From the NCBI RefSeq assembly GCF_007066085.1, contig NZ_CP041405.1, positions 5,403,001 through 5,467,000 on the forward strand: 64,000 nt of DNA. Reading direction: 5' to 3'. Both the position numbers and the translations under genes were made by a program. Positions 55,225 to 64,000 of the stretch are shown here, piece by piece. How positions within the stretch are numbered: the first letter of the stretch is position 1; each line of letters starts with the position of its first letter. The notes beneath the pieces are model-generated. The model was given only the letters and a program-made list of their open reading frames with translations, made no database searches and was not told where the DNA came from. The DNA is from Paenibacillus thiaminolyticus (lineage in GTDB: Bacteria > Bacillota > Bacilli > Paenibacillales > Paenibacillaceae).

Positions 55225-56175
55225 TCAGTTGGCGGGAGGAGCCATAATTTCTTCGATGCGCGACAGCACGTCCTGCGTCAACGCAATGCCGGAAGCGAGG
55301 ACATTCTCCTTCACTTGCTGCGGTCGGCTGGCTCCGACGAGGGCGCTGGCTACGTTGCTCTGGCGCAGTATCCAGGCAATGGCCAACTGGCCGACCGTCA
55401 TATCCAGCTCTCCGGCCAGCCCGGCGAGCATCCGAACCTGCTCGATCCGTTCCGGCGTAATGCCTTTGCGCATCCCTTCCAGCTTGGAGGCGCGGCTGTC
55501 TTCCGGGAATGCCGAGGAGGAGCTGTATTTTCCGGTCAGCAAGCCTTGGGCCAACGGCGAGTAGACGACTTGTCCAATCCCGTTCCGCTCGCTGAACGGA
55601 ATGATTTCCTTCTCGATATGACGGTCGAACAGATTGTACACGGGCTGGTTGACGACGATCCGGTCCAGCAAATAGCGATCGGCGATGGCCAGCGCTTCCG
55701 CCATCTGCGCCGCCGTCCACATGCTGACCCCGACATACAAAATCTTGCCTTGGCGGAGTAGATCGTCGAGGGCGCGAAGCGTCTCTTCCATCGGCGTCTG
55801 ATCATCGAAGCGGTGGCAGTAGTACAGATCGATATAATCATGCCCGAGCCGCTTCAAGCTTGCGTGGCATTGCTCCGTAATATGCTTGCGGGACAGCCCG
55901 CGATCGTTGGGACCGTCGCCCATGGCGCCAAATACTTTCGTTGCCAGCACATAGGATTCGCGCGGATAGGCCTTCAGCGTCTCACCGACGACCTTCTCCG
56001 CCTCGCCGCGCTCGTACACATTGGCGGTGTCGAAGAAGTTCACGCCCAGTTCATAGGCGTTCTCTATCGCCTGCACGGCGTTTTGGCGTTCAACGTATCC
56101 ACCGTAGGTCAGCCAACTTCCGAGACTGATCTCGCTTACTTTCAGCCCGCTTGCTCCCAATCTGCGATATTGCAT
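55225..56175 (-). CDS. Aldo/keto reductase
   Basis: A 316-residue NADPH-dependent oxidoreductase with a TIM barrel, most like the voltage-gated potassium channel beta-subunit/YghZ-type group. Seen are the opening YRRLGASGLKVSEISLG, then FDTANVYERGEAEKVVG with catalytic Asp and Tyr, DYIDLYYCHRFDDQTP with the His, and LVGASRPQQVKEN near the cofactor site. The substrate is unknown. It interrupts the conserved spoIIB-maf order on the opposite strand. GGAGGTTG precedes the start. Confidence 0.9.
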   Translation of the reverse strand: MQYRRLGASGLKVSEISLGSWLTYGGYVERQNAVQAIENAYELGVNFFDTANVYERGEAEKVVGETLKAYPRESYVLATKVFGAMGDGPNDRGLSRKHITEQCHASLKRLGHDYIDLYYCHRFDDQTPMEETLRALDDLLRQGKILYVGVSMWTAAQMAEALAIADRYLLDRIVVNQPVYNLFDRHIEKEIIPFSERNGIGQVVYSPLAQGLLTGKYSSSSAFPEDSRASKLEGMRKGITPERIEQVRMLAGLAGELDMTVGQLAIAWILRQSNVASALVGASRPQQVKENVLASGIALTQDVLSRIEEIMAPPAN

Positions 56176-56499
56176 GCTTCCAACCTCCTAGAGTCCGTTA
56201 TGGATGATCATAGTTCAGATAGACCTCATTCTATTGTAAAAGAAGTCATCTGCGTTTGGAAAGCGGTTTGATCCGAACGATTGGCGATAATCTCAACATT
56301 TTCCTCCGTAACTTTGAGGCTAGCCGCACGTCTAACATAAGGATAAAACATGCCCCCTTCATTGCCCCGGCACGCTTCTGAAACATTTCCACAAACTCCC
56401 TCCATTTTTTGCGTCAAATGGAACAGGAAGCGTTTGTTTCAAAGTCAACTTCCGCGTATAATAAAAATGGTGTCAAAAAATGGCGAGGAGCGGATGAAC
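56176..56499. other. 324-bp divergent gap between the reductase gene and maf
   Basis: It holds the reductase ribosome site on the minus strand and the maf promoter. A 41-codon minus-strand frame (56226-56351) is open but its start lies directly on its purine-rich box, so it is not called. Confidence 0.5.
56434..56462 (+). promoter_or_regulatory. Sigma-A promoter of maf
   Basis: TTGTTT, 17 bases, TATAAT, about 38 bp before the maf start. Confidence 0.7.
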
Positions 56500-57108
56500 A
56501 TGGCAATGCAGACACAACAACAACCGGAATTGATTTTGGCTTCATCCTCCCCTCGCAGGCAGGAATTGATTCGCGCTCTGGGCCTTCCTTATTCGGTCCA
56601 GCCCAGTGATGCTGACGAGACGGTGCCTCCCGGGTGGCCGCCCGATCGCATCGTCGAACAATTGGCCTTGCGCAAGGCTGAGGCTGTGGCCCGCATGCGT
56701 CGCAGTGAAGGGAAGGGCGGCATCGTCGTCGGCTCGGATACGATCGTCGTGCTTGACGGCGCGGTACTCGGCAAGCCGGAGAACGAAGCGGATGCGGAGC
56801 GGGCGCTGACGGCGTTTCAGGGACGATCGCATGAAGTATACACCGGCGTCGCGCTCGTCCATGTATCCGACGGGCGGACAGGCGTGAGCCATCGTGCCAC
56901 GGTCGTACATATGAAGCCCTGCAGCACGGAGCGGATCCGCCGCTATATCGCGACGGGAGAGCCGATGGACAAAGCCGGCTCCTACGGTATACAAGGAGTC
57001 GGAGCCACGTTAGTCGAGCGAATCGAAGGTTGTTATTTCAATGTAGTAGGTCTTCCGTTATCGCTCCTGACCGATATGCTTGAGCCATTCGGAATCAGAG
57101 TGCCATAG
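56500..57108 (+). CDS. maf: Maf-like nucleoside triphosphate pyrophosphatase
   Basis: A 202-residue Maf protein hydrolysing dTTP/UTP-type or modified nucleotides; linked to septum control in B. subtilis. LILASSSPRRQELI is the signature near the start, with VVGSDTIVVLDG and KPENEADA following. TGEPMDKAGSYGIQG is the C-terminal motif with the general base. GAGGAG is 3 bases from an ATG at 56494 and 9 from the one at 56500, so 56500 is preferred. Confidence 0.93.
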   Translation: MAMQTQQQPELILASSSPRRQELIRALGLPYSVQPSDADETVPPGWPPDRIVEQLALRKAEAVARMRRSEGKGGIVVGSDTIVVLDGAVLGKPENEADAERALTAFQGRSHEVYTGVALVHVSDGRTGVSHRATVVHMKPCSTERIRRYIATGEPMDKAGSYGIQGVGATLVERIEGCYFNVVGLPLSLLTDMLEPFGIRVP

Positions 57109-57182
57109 AACGCCGGGAGTCCGGCAGGCAAGAAGCTTGGGATAGGAATGCCGCAAATCCACGATTCAGGAGGTTGTGCGAC

Positions 57183-57869
57183 ATGGAACATCACCCGCTT
57201 CTTCGTGATCTGCCCCATGGCGAGCGCCCGAGAGAGCGCATGCTGCAATACGGGGCGGAAGCGTTAAGCCATGCGGAGTTATTGGCGATTTTGCTGCGGA
57301 CGGGGACGAAGGACGAATCGGCCGTCGTCCTGGCGCAGCGCATTTTGAACCGGGCAGGCCATTTGCGTTACTTGCCCGATCTGTCGGTGACCGAGTTGAC
57401 CCAGACCCGGGGTGTGGGCCTCGCGAAGGCGATTCAGCTCAAGGCCGGCTTGGAGCTTGGCAGGCGAATGGCGCGATCGCGCAGTGACGATGCGATTACG
57501 ATCCGGCGGCCGCAGGATGCGGCGGAATGGCTGATGGAATCAATGCGGTACTATCAGCAGGAGCATTTTGTTTGTCTTTTCTTGAATACGAAAAACCGGA
57601 TTATTGCTCAACAAACGATTACGATCGGCATATTAGACGCCTCTCTCGTTCATCCGCGCGAAGTGTATCGCGCCGCCTTGAAATACGGGGCGGCCTCCAT
57701 CATTTGCGCGCATAATCATCCGAGCGGGGATCCGACGCCAAGCCCGGAAGACGCGGCCATCACTAGACGGCTCGTCGACACGGGCGAGATTGTCGGCATC
57801 GATCTGCTGGACCACTTGGTCATCGGAGATAATCAATATGTGAGTTTGAAGGAACGCGGACTCATGTAA
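57183..57869 (+). CDS. radC: RadC-family JAB/MPN domain protein
   Basis: A 228-residue RadC. The helix-hairpin-helix N-terminal part contains RPRERMLQYGAEALSHAELL. The C-terminal JAMM metalloprotease-like domain has HNHPSGDPTPSPED with the metal ligands. Despite the name, a DNA repair role is not established. CAGGAGG chooses ATG 57183 over the TTG at 57174. It lies between maf and mreB as in B. subtilis. Confidence 0.94.
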   Translation: MEHHPLLRDLPHGERPRERMLQYGAEALSHAELLAILLRTGTKDESAVVLAQRILNRAGHLRYLPDLSVTELTQTRGVGLAKAIQLKAGLELGRRMARSRSDDAITIRRPQDAAEWLMESMRYYQQEHFVCLFLNTKNRIIAQQTITIGILDASLVHPREVYRAALKYGAASIICAHNHPSGDPTPSPEDAAITRRLVDTGEIVGIDLLDHLVIGDNQYVSLKERGLM

Positions 57870-57875
57870 TATAAT
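57846..57875 (+). promoter_or_regulatory. Sigma-A-like promoter of mreB
   Basis: TTGAAG, 18 bases, TATAAT, overlapping the radC 3' end and 36 bp before the mreB ATG. Confidence 0.55.
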
Positions 57876-57911
57876 GATTGAGATTGAGGCTATAAAAAGG
57901 AGATTGACAAC

Positions 57912-58946
57912 ATGCTAGGTGGCTTTACAAAAGACTTGGGAATTGACTTGGGAACAGCCAATACATTGGTATATATTCGTGGCAAAGGAATCGTTGTACG
58001 CGAGCCGTCTGTCGTCGCGATCCGGACGGATACGAAGACGATCGAAGCGGTTGGTGAAGCCGCCAAGAAGATGATCGGCCGCACGCCGGGCAATATCCGG
58101 GCTATCCGTCCGATGAAGGACGGCGTTATCGCCGACTTCGACACGACCTCCACGATGATTAAATATTTCATTCGGCAAGCGCAGAAGCAGCGTTCGCTCT
58201 TCCCGCGCCACCCGAATGTAATGGTCTGTGTGCCGTCGGGCATTACGGCCGTCGAGCAGCGTGCGGTGGAAGACGCGACGAAGCAAGCGGGCGCCAGAGA
58301 CGCCTACACGATCGAGGAGCCGTTCGCGGCGGCGATCGGGGCCGATCTGCCGGTATGGGAGCCGACAGGAAGCATGGTTGTCGATATCGGCGGCGGTACG
58401 ACGGAAGTCGCCGTCATCTCGCTCGGCGGTATTGTCACTTGCCGCTCTGTTCGGGTTGCGGGCGATGAGATGGATGAATCGATCATTCAATACATCAAGC
58501 GCCAGTATAATATGATGATAGGGGAGCGCACGGCAGAGCAGCTGAAGATGGATTTGGGCTCTGCAATGGAGTTGGATGAAGTGGAGACGATGGAGATTCG
58601 GGGCCGCGATCTGCTGACCGGATTGCCTAAGACGCTGTCCATCTCTTCGAATGAGATTACCGACGCGCTGCTGGATACGATCAACTCGATCGTGGAAGCG
58701 GTCAAGGTGACGCTGGAGAAATGTCCGCCGGAGCTGGCAGCCGATATTATGGATCGGGGCATCGTTCTCACGGGCGGCGGAGCGCTGCTTCGCAACCTCG
58801 ACAAGCTGCTTGCGCGGGAGACCGGGATGCCGGTCATCGTGGCGGAGAACCCGTTGGATTGCGTTGCTATCGGCACCGGTCGGGCACTCGACAATATTCA
58901 CTTGTTCAAGGGACGCGGAAGCTCCGGCCTTCGCTCCAAGCGATAA
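57912..58946 (+). CDS. mreB: Rod shape-determining protein MreB
   Basis: A 344-residue bacterial actin that guides lateral wall synthesis. [18 protein letters not shown] binds phosphate, and [19 protein letters not shown] and [18 protein letters not shown] complete the actin ATPase signature. AAAAGGAG precedes the ATG. It is first in mreB-mreC-mreD-minC-minD-rodA, all same-strand with short gaps. Confidence 0.97.
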   Translation: MLGGFTKDLGIDLGTANTLVYIRGKGIVVREPSVVAIRTDTKTIEAVGEAAKKMIGRTPGNIRAIRPMKDGVIADFDTTSTMIKYFIRQAQKQRSLFPRHPNVMVCVPSGITAVEQRAVEDATKQAGARDAYTIEEPFAAAIGADLPVWEPTGSMVVDIGGGTTEVAVISLGGIVTCRSVRVAGDEMDESIIQYIKRQYNMMIGERTAEQLKMDLGSAMELDEVETMEIRGRDLLTGLPKTLSISSNEITDALLDTINSIVEAVKVTLEKCPPELAADIMDRGIVLTGGGALLRNLDKLLARETGMPVIVAENPLDCVAIGTGRALDNIHLFKGRGSSGLRSKR

Positions 58947-59030
58947 CCATGCTATTGGCCCCGCGCTGATCCGTTCCCTCGGCGCGGGCTCTATTTCGAG
59001 GAGGAACGAGTACCGCTTTACGATGAGAAG

Positions 59031-59933
59031 GTGTTGATACTGTTTAAGCTGTTGGGGAACAAACGGTTAATCATTCTATTGTTCGGACTTATTTTGTTTA
59101 TCGCATTGATGGGCTTTACCTTGGGCGGGCGGCTGAAGATGTCGTGGCCGGAGAAAATCGTGCACGATACGGTCACCTTCGTGCAGCAACTGGTGTATAA
59201 GCCGGCTTCCTATGTATCGAATTTTTTTCATGATATCGCGACTTTGAAGGAACTGCATGAAGAGAATGAGCGTCTGAAGATTGTGGAGGCCCATTACATA
59301 CGGGACAAAGCTTATTACAGCGAAGTTCAGGCAACGAACGAACGGCTTATGGAGGAGCTGAAGTTCACCGAGCGCCAGAAGCAGTTGAACCTGCCGTATG
59401 AGTACCGGATTGCGCAAGTGTCCTCCATTAACGTAGCCGATCCGTTCAACCAGACGCTGAACCTCAATCTTGGGGAGATCAACGGCGTCCGCCAAGGGAT
59501 GCCCGTCATTTCTGTCGATGGCGTAGTCGGGACGATCAGCCGCGTGTATGAATTCTCCTCCACCGTGCAGCTGTTGACCAATCTGGACGAGAAGGACCCG
59601 AATTCGCGCCCGATTTCGGCGACCGTGCTTGGCAAAAGCGATTCCTTCGGTATGATAGAGTCGTACGATCACAGCAGCGGCACCTTCACGATGACACGGA
59701 TTGAAGAGAACGACAAGGTGAAGGTGGGAGATACGATTATTTCCTCCGGCTTCGGCGGAGTATTCCCGGGCGGACTAATTATCGGCACCGTTGTCTCTTT
59801 GCAGCAAGGAGACCTGGGACTGACGCGGACTGCTACCATCGAACCGGCAGCCACCTACCGCGACTGGCGCGAGCTATTCATCGTCTTCACGCCGGATCCG
59901 GAAGACAACGCATCGAAGAAAGAGGATAAGTGA
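59031..59933 (+). CDS. mreC: Rod shape-determining protein MreC
   Basis: A protein of about 300 residues with an N-terminal membrane helix (LIILLFGLILFIALMGF), a coiled coil near 75-115 (LKELHEENERLKIVEAHYIR) and the MreC beta-barrel part (NQTLNLNLGEINGVRQGMPV, VVGTISRVYEFSSTVQLLTN). It bridges MreB/MreD to wall synthases. The start is uncertain: GTG 59031 or TTG 59034 follow GAGAAGG closely. The stop overlaps the mreD start. Confidence 0.93.
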   Translation: MLILFKLLGNKRLIILLFGLILFIALMGFTLGGRLKMSWPEKIVHDTVTFVQQLVYKPASYVSNFFHDIATLKELHEENERLKIVEAHYIRDKAYYSEVQATNERLMEELKFTERQKQLNLPYEYRIAQVSSINVADPFNQTLNLNLGEINGVRQGMPVISVDGVVGTISRVYEFSSTVQLLTNLDEKDPNSRPISATVLGKSDSFGMIESYDHSSGTFTMTRIEENDKVKVGDTIISSGFGGVFPGGLIIGTVVSLQQGDLGLTRTATIEPAATYRDWRELFIVFTPDPEDNASKKEDK

Positions 59934-60454
59934 TGAACCGGAATTGGATGATTGGCTTCATGTTCGTGCTGTTCGTATTGGAGGGGACGCTGCTTCCACT
60001 CATCATTCCGGATATGTGGCAGGGGCGCATTATTCCGCAGTTCATATTCATTGTAGTGCTCTATCACGGCATCTATCAGCATCGTCACACGGCGCTTATT
60101 ATGGGACTTGCGTTCGGATTTTTGCAGGATATCGTATACTACGGGCATATGATTGGTCCGCATGCGTTCAGCATGGGGCTGCTCGGCTATTTGGCGGGGC
60201 TTCTCTTTCCCGGACGGAACATCACACTCATACCGATGATGGCAGCGGCGGTCTTGGGAAGCTTCTTGTACCAGACGATATTGTTCGCTATCTATTCGCT
60301 GTTCAACTTGAGCAAAATGACGTATGAAGTTGCGATTTTCGACTATTTGATTCCGAGTCTGTTCGTACAGCTGCTGTTCGCGCTGACGATCTATGTTCCG
60401 ATGCGGAAATGGTTCGATCTTCAGTCGGGAACCGCTGAAAATGAACAAGACTAA
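59933..60454 (+). CDS. mreD: Rod shape-determining protein MreD
   Basis: A 173-residue membrane protein with five to six helices, typical of MreD (IGFMFVLFVLEGTLLPLI, LALAFGFLQDIVYYG-like segment GLAFGFLQDIVYYG). ATG overlaps the mreC stop (ATGA), so translation is coupled. About 220 bp follow before minC; no gene is supported there although a frame is open. Confidence 0.92.
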   Translation: MNRNWMIGFMFVLFVLEGTLLPLIIPDMWQGRIIPQFIFIVVLYHGIYQHRHTALIMGLAFGFLQDIVYYGHMIGPHAFSMGLLGYLAGLLFPGRNITLIPMMAAAVLGSFLYQTILFAIYSLFNLSKMTYEVAIFDYLIPSLFVQLLFALTIYVPMRKWFDLQSGTAENEQD

Positions 60455-60673
60455 GCAGCCGTCTTTGGGCACTTCGTCCAGGCGGCTGATGCTGTTTTCA
60501 AGCGCAGTTCCGGTGCTGCTGCCGGGCGGGGAAGGAGAGGTGTTCACCAGCCTCGGTTGGCGATCGCTCTTCTTCGAGGGGCTTCGACAGAGGTTTTTCT
60601 TACGATTCACGGCTTTCTTGCAGGAACTTTTCTTATCCGTCACGAAAAAGATAACCGTGGGGAGGGACATTTC

Positions 60674-61330
60674 ATGACGGCCAAGCCATTGGTAACGATA
60701 AAAGGCATGAAAGACGGCCTCGTGTTCCTGCTTGACGATCAGTGCGAATTTACAGACTTGTTGCAAGAATTGCGCGACAAGCTTGACCATACACCGCATT
60801 TTTTCGACGGACCGCTTGTGTATGTCGATGTCAAGTTAGGAGCCCGTACCGCTGCCGACGAGCAAAAGACAGAGATGCTCAACATTTTGCGGCAGCGGGG
60901 GAATCTGCTAATCCGATCGCTGGAATCGGATGCCGATGTCAAGAAGGAAGCGCAAGGGTACCGCGTTCATACGATGACCGGAATGGTTCGCTCGGGGCAG
61001 GTGCTCCGCCATGACGGGCATCTGCTGTTCCTTGGCGACGTCAATCCGGGCGGAATGATCATAAGCAGCGGAGACATATTCGTCTTTGGAGCCCTGCGGG
61101 GCACAGCCCATGCCGGCGTCGATGGAGAGACCGGCGCGGTTATCGCCGCCTCGCTGTTTGCGCCGACGCAGCTGCGCATCGCGGATGTCATAAGCCGACC
61201 GCCGGACGAATGGGGAGTAGCGCAGGCTCATATGGAATTTGCGTATATCCATGACGGCATGATGCAAATTGACAAAATCTCGCAACTTCATCGCGTCCGC
61301 AAGGACATTACTTTGTTCAAAGGAGTGTAG
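60674..61330 (+). CDS. minC: Septum site-determining protein MinC
   Basis: A 218-residue FtsZ inhibitor. The N-terminal domain starts VTIKGMKDGLVFLLDD. The C-terminal beta-helix has GMVRSGQVLRHDGHLLFLGD, NPGGMIISSGDIFVFGALRG and AHAGVDGETGAVIAAS, which bind MinD and dimerise. GGGGAGG chooses ATG 60674; the frame is open earlier. It is followed after 7 bases by minD. Confidence 0.95.
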   Translation: MTAKPLVTIKGMKDGLVFLLDDQCEFTDLLQELRDKLDHTPHFFDGPLVYVDVKLGARTAADEQKTEMLNILRQRGNLLIRSLESDADVKKEAQGYRVHTMTGMVRSGQVLRHDGHLLFLGDVNPGGMIISSGDIFVFGALRGTAHAGVDGETGAVIAASLFAPTQLRIADVISRPPDEWGVAQAHMEFAYIHDGMMQIDKISQLHRVRKDITLFKGV

Positions 61331-61337
61331 AAGAACT

Positions 61338-62132
61338 ATGGGAGAGGCTATCGTCGTCACTTCGGGGAAAGGCGGCGTCGGCAAGACGACGACGTCGGCG
61401 AATTTGGGGACCGCGCTTGCCCTGCTCGGCAAAAAAGTATGCATGGTCGACACCGATATCGGCTTGCGCAACCTTGATGTCGTTATGGGGCTGGAGAATC
61501 GCATCATCTATGATATTTGCGACGTGGCCGACGGCCGCTGCCGATTGAATCAAGCGCTTGTCAAGGATAAGCGGTTCGATGAATTGTACATGCTGCCTGC
61601 CGCCCAGACCAAAGACAAGGATGCGGTCTCGCCGGAGCAAGTAAAGGATATCATTCTCGAATTGAAGAAGGAATATGAATATATTATTATCGACTGCCCT
61701 GCCGGCATCGAACAAGGCTTCAAAAACGCCATCGCCGGTGCAGACCGCGCGATTGTCGTTACGACACCGGAGAATGCGGCTGTGCGTGATGCCGATCGCA
61801 TTATCGGTCTGCTGGAAAATGCGAATGTCGGCTCGCCGAAGCTAATCGTGAACCGCATCCGCTCCAGCATGGTGAAGAGCGGGGAGATGCTGGATCTGGA
61901 CGATATTTTGCAGGTGCTAAATATCGAACTTCTCGGGATCGTGCCGGACGATGAGCTCGTCATTCGGGCCGCGAATGCAGGGGAGCCGACGGTGATGAAC
62001 CCGGATTCCCGCGCAGCGGTTGCTTACCGCAATATCGCCCGGCGCATTCTTGGGGATACGGTTCCGTTGATGCCGCTTGATCAGAAGAAGGGCGTGCTGA
62101 CTCGGATGAAGAAGTTTTTTGGGATGGGTTGA
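61338..62132 (+). CDS. minD: Septum site-determining ATPase MinD
   Basis: A 264-residue ParA-family ATPase that recruits MinC to the membrane. The deviant Walker A GKGGVGKTTTSANLG is near residue 10, switch I/II DTDIGLRNLDVVMG and IIDCPAGIEQG follow, and the C-terminal amphipathic helix GVLTRMKKFFGMG binds membrane. ATG 61338 follows GGAGTGTAG. The frame's earlier opening at 61269 overlaps minC and is rejected. Confidence 0.96.
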   Translation: MGEAIVVTSGKGGVGKTTTSANLGTALALLGKKVCMVDTDIGLRNLDVVMGLENRIIYDICDVADGRCRLNQALVKDKRFDELYMLPAAQTKDKDAVSPEQVKDIILELKKEYEYIIIDCPAGIEQGFKNAIAGADRAIVVTTPENAAVRDADRIIGLLENANVGSPKLIVNRIRSSMVKSGEMLDLDDILQVLNIELLGIVPDDELVIRAANAGEPTVMNPDSRAAVAYRNIARRILGDTVPLMPLDQKKGVLTRMKKFFGMG

Positions 62133-62138
62133 TGCGCA

Positions 62139-63290
62139 TTGCTGAACAAACTAAAACGGATTGATTGGGTTATCGTTGGAATCTTGCTTGTGTTTTCGGT
62201 TTTCAGCCCGCTTGTCATTTATAGTGCGACCTACGGGGGAGATCCGAGCTTTGCCAATACGGCGATGAAGACGGTTGTTTTCTTCGCGGCCGGATTTGTC
62301 ATCATGTTCGCAACCGCGTTGTTCGATTACCGAATTTTGCTGAAAATATGGCCGATTACGTTGGGAGTAACGGTCCTGCTGCTCGTCGGCATCTTCTTCT
62401 TCGGCTCTAATCTGAACGGTGCGATTGGCTGGTACAATTTTGGAGCATTCTCGTTCCAGCCGGCGGAGATTGCCAAGATTGCGCTTATTTTCGCCCTGGC
62501 CCAGCTGCTCGGGCGGCGCGGCGGGGATCCGCTTACGTTCACCAAAGACTTGGTACCGGTGGCGCTTGTAACGCTCGTGCCGTTTACGCTTGTCGTAGTC
62601 CAGCCGGATTTGGGAAATGCGATCATTTATATTGTTATTTTCATCGGCATGCTCTGGATCGGCGGGATTAAGCTGCGGCATGTGCTGATTGGTCTTGTGG
62701 CGGTCTCGTTGCTGGCCGGGTCGGTCTATGTTTCCTTTACGACGTTCCGTGAAGAGACCAAGGCATTTTTCACCGATGTCGTCAAGCAACAGCACTGGTT
62801 CACGCGCATCGATACGTTCATCAATCCGTCCTTGGCGTCGGACGATGCCAACCATCAATCCAAATACGCCATGATCGCGATCGGTTCCGGAGGGTTGTCC
62901 GGAGATGGGTACATGAAGGGGGAATTGAAGCGAAGAAGCTTCATTCCGTATACGTATTCGGACGCGATCTTCGTCGTCATCGGTGAGGAGTTCGGCTTCC
63001 AAGGCTCATCGATACTGCTGCTGCTTTACTTCTTACTGATTTACAGGATGATTCTCATCGCCTTCCAGTGCTATGACATGAGGGGCTCCTATATCATCAT
63101 CGGAATCGTGTCGATGTTCGTCTTTCAGATTCTTGAAAATATCGGCATGATGATTGGCCTGATGCCGGTGACCGGAATCACGCTGCCCTTCATCAGCTAC
63201 GGGGGGACTTCCCTGCTGCTGAATATGTTTTGCATCGGATTAGTGATGAGCATACGTATATATCAAGAGAAGTATCAGCTTGAAGATTGA
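62139..63290 (+). CDS. rodA: RodA/FtsW/SpoVE-family peptidoglycan glycosyltransferase
   Basis: A 383-residue SEDS protein with about ten membrane helices, polymerising lipid II together with a class B PBP. Marks are NGAIGWYNFGAFSFQPAEIAK, the long extracytoplasmic loop with VVQPDLGNAIIY, and the C-terminal PVTGITLPFISYGGTSLL. It starts at TTG 62139, 7 bases after the minD stop. RodA rather than FtsW is inferred from the linkage to mre. In B. subtilis spoIVFA follows minD, so the arrangement differs here. Confidence 0.9.
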   Translation: MLNKLKRIDWVIVGILLVFSVFSPLVIYSATYGGDPSFANTAMKTVVFFAAGFVIMFATALFDYRILLKIWPITLGVTVLLLVGIFFFGSNLNGAIGWYNFGAFSFQPAEIAKIALIFALAQLLGRRGGDPLTFTKDLVPVALVTLVPFTLVVVQPDLGNAIIYIVIFIGMLWIGGIKLRHVLIGLVAVSLLAGSVYVSFTTFREETKAFFTDVVKQQHWFTRIDTFINPSLASDDANHQSKYAMIAIGSGGLSGDGYMKGELKRRSFIPYTYSDAIFVVIGEEFGFQGSSILLLLYFLLIYRMILIAFQCYDMRGSYIIIGIVSMFVFQILENIGMMIGLMPVTGITLPFISYGGTSLLLNMFCIGLVMSIRIYQEKYQLED

Positions 63291-64000
63291 AAATTGAAAA
63301 TTGAAGAGTGAAGAGTGAAGCTTGAAGGATTGAAGCCGGAACCAAATAGGCTGTTAAGAAGAGGCTTTACTGTCTGCATCCGCTTGGGGGATATAGACAG
63401 TAAGGCTTTTTGTGATTGAAGATTGGGGGAGCCGAGCATCTTTTAGGCCTCTTAAGGTGAGTATCCCCATTATTCAGGAAAAACCAAATGCTAACGTCCC
63501 CAAAGACATGTGCAAATAGTTGCATGGATGAATAAGCCCCCTGACTCCTTATAACCGATATTCCTAAAGCTCAGGAGCTTATGACCACGAAGTCTCTAAT
63601 AGGTAGCACTCCAGTAGTAGTCAGAAGTCGAATGGACCGCTTTTGTCCCCTATGCACAGTATCCTCGAAGCTCACTTTAGAGGCAGCACATTTCTCTTCA
63701 GGCTAAGGCAAGTATCCCCTTAACTCAGAAATGGAATCAGGAATGATACCAGGAATAATGCAGGAATAATATCGGGTATGATGGGTCGAGGAAGAGAAAG
63801 TTCAGAAATGGTGGATTTAAAAATGATGGATCGAGAAAAACAAGATAAATTCTGAGCAGTATATAAAGCTCCTTAAATGAATAAAAAGGTAATTTCAATG
63901 TGGACGGATATTCAAGTGAATTAATCTGGGATTGCTGTGTAATATCAGAGCGGTGAATGGGAGATCGGGCGTAAGTTTACCCGGGGATCCCATACAAATC
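63291..64000. other. Gene-free, repeat-rich end of the window
   Basis: About 710 bp without a supportable gene. First is a low-complexity run of TTGAAAA/TTGAAGA-like heptads (63284-63340), then a terminator. Several copies of a degenerate TATCCCC/CAGGA motif follow (about 63460-63740), related to the ones near 31.6 kb, then AT-richer sequence with repeated GGAATAAT and GATGG words. Confidence 0.6.
63367..63412 (+). terminator. Terminator downstream of rodA
   Basis: The stem TTACTGTCT / AGACAGTAA around a 19-base loop is followed by GGCTTTTTG. Confidence 0.7.

Noticed and set aside
56226..56351. 41-codon minus-strand frame between the reductase gene and maf
   Set aside because: The purine box lies directly on the start codon and no family is recognised; too weak to call.
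60455..60673. N-terminal extension of minC back to 60557
   Set aside because: The extension lacks a ribosome site and MinC family similarity; GGGGAGG sits before the ATG at 60674.

Overview
The window looks like a chromosomal segment of a spore-forming, Gram-positive bacterium of the Paenibacillus group (Bacillota). This is an inference from gene order and from a moderately GC-rich, Bacillales-type gene style with AGGAGG-like ribosome binding sites and frequent GTG/TTG starts. It also rests on sporulation genes (gerM, lonB, spoVID, spoIIB, a YjcZ-type peptide), a T-box leader and intergenic repeats. The species cannot be fixed from the sequence alone. From about 19.6 kb to the end the order follows the known Bacillus subtilis block ysoA-tig-clpX-lonB-lonA-ysxC-hemAXCDBL-spoVID-valS-folC-spoIIB-maf-radC-mreBCD-minCD. 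Lineage-specific insertions are clpP, ispG, bactofilin/M23 peptidase, speD, a siroheme gene, a Crp/Fnr regulator, murC, an aldo/keto reductase and rodA. The comC gene of B. subtilis is absent.

Layout. 0.06-3.9 kb: a four-gene sugar catabolism cluster (two TIM-barrel isomerases, a Gfo/Idh/MocA oxidoreductase, a ThuA-like protein), followed by the decayed 3' end of a sugar ABC permease. 4.6-6.5 kb: a methyltransferase and a metallo-beta-lactamase-fold hydrolase. 6.5-7.8 kb: a gene-free stretch of repeats, with two MITE-like elements, degenerate tandem units and a 19-bp tandem array. 7.8-11.2 kb: a PgpA-like protein, then gerM-rph-rdgB. 11.4-14.7 kb: metY and asnB, convergent around a strong two-way terminator. 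14.9-16.2 kb: small unknown proteins.

16.3-19.1 kb is the accessory part. It holds a wrecked PBSX-like prophage tail/lysis segment (a broken xkdX gene and an amidase fragment), a YjcZ-type membrane peptide, and a roughly 300-bp direct duplication carrying two unlisted arginine-rich micro-genes, each behind a sigma-K-like -10 box. A truncated ChbG-type deacetylase and a tRNA-Arg(TCT) follow.

19.6-31.3 kb carries protein quality control (YsoA-like, trigger factor, ClpP, ClpX, LonB, Lon), with ispG and a bactofilin/M23 envelope pair between. LonB has a good sigma-F-type promoter. 32.3-45.2 kb carries ysxC, speD and the tetrapyrrole pathway from glutamyl-tRNA to uroporphyrinogen III and on to siroheme (hemA, hemX, sirC-like, hemC, cobA-hemD fusion, hemB, hemL), preceded by a near-perfect PerR box. 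45.3-63.3 kb carries spore coat morphogenesis (spoVID), valS under a T-box, folC, murC, spoIIB, maf, radC, and the cell shape and division genes mreBCD, minCD and rodA. The last 0.7 kb is repeat-rich and gene-free.
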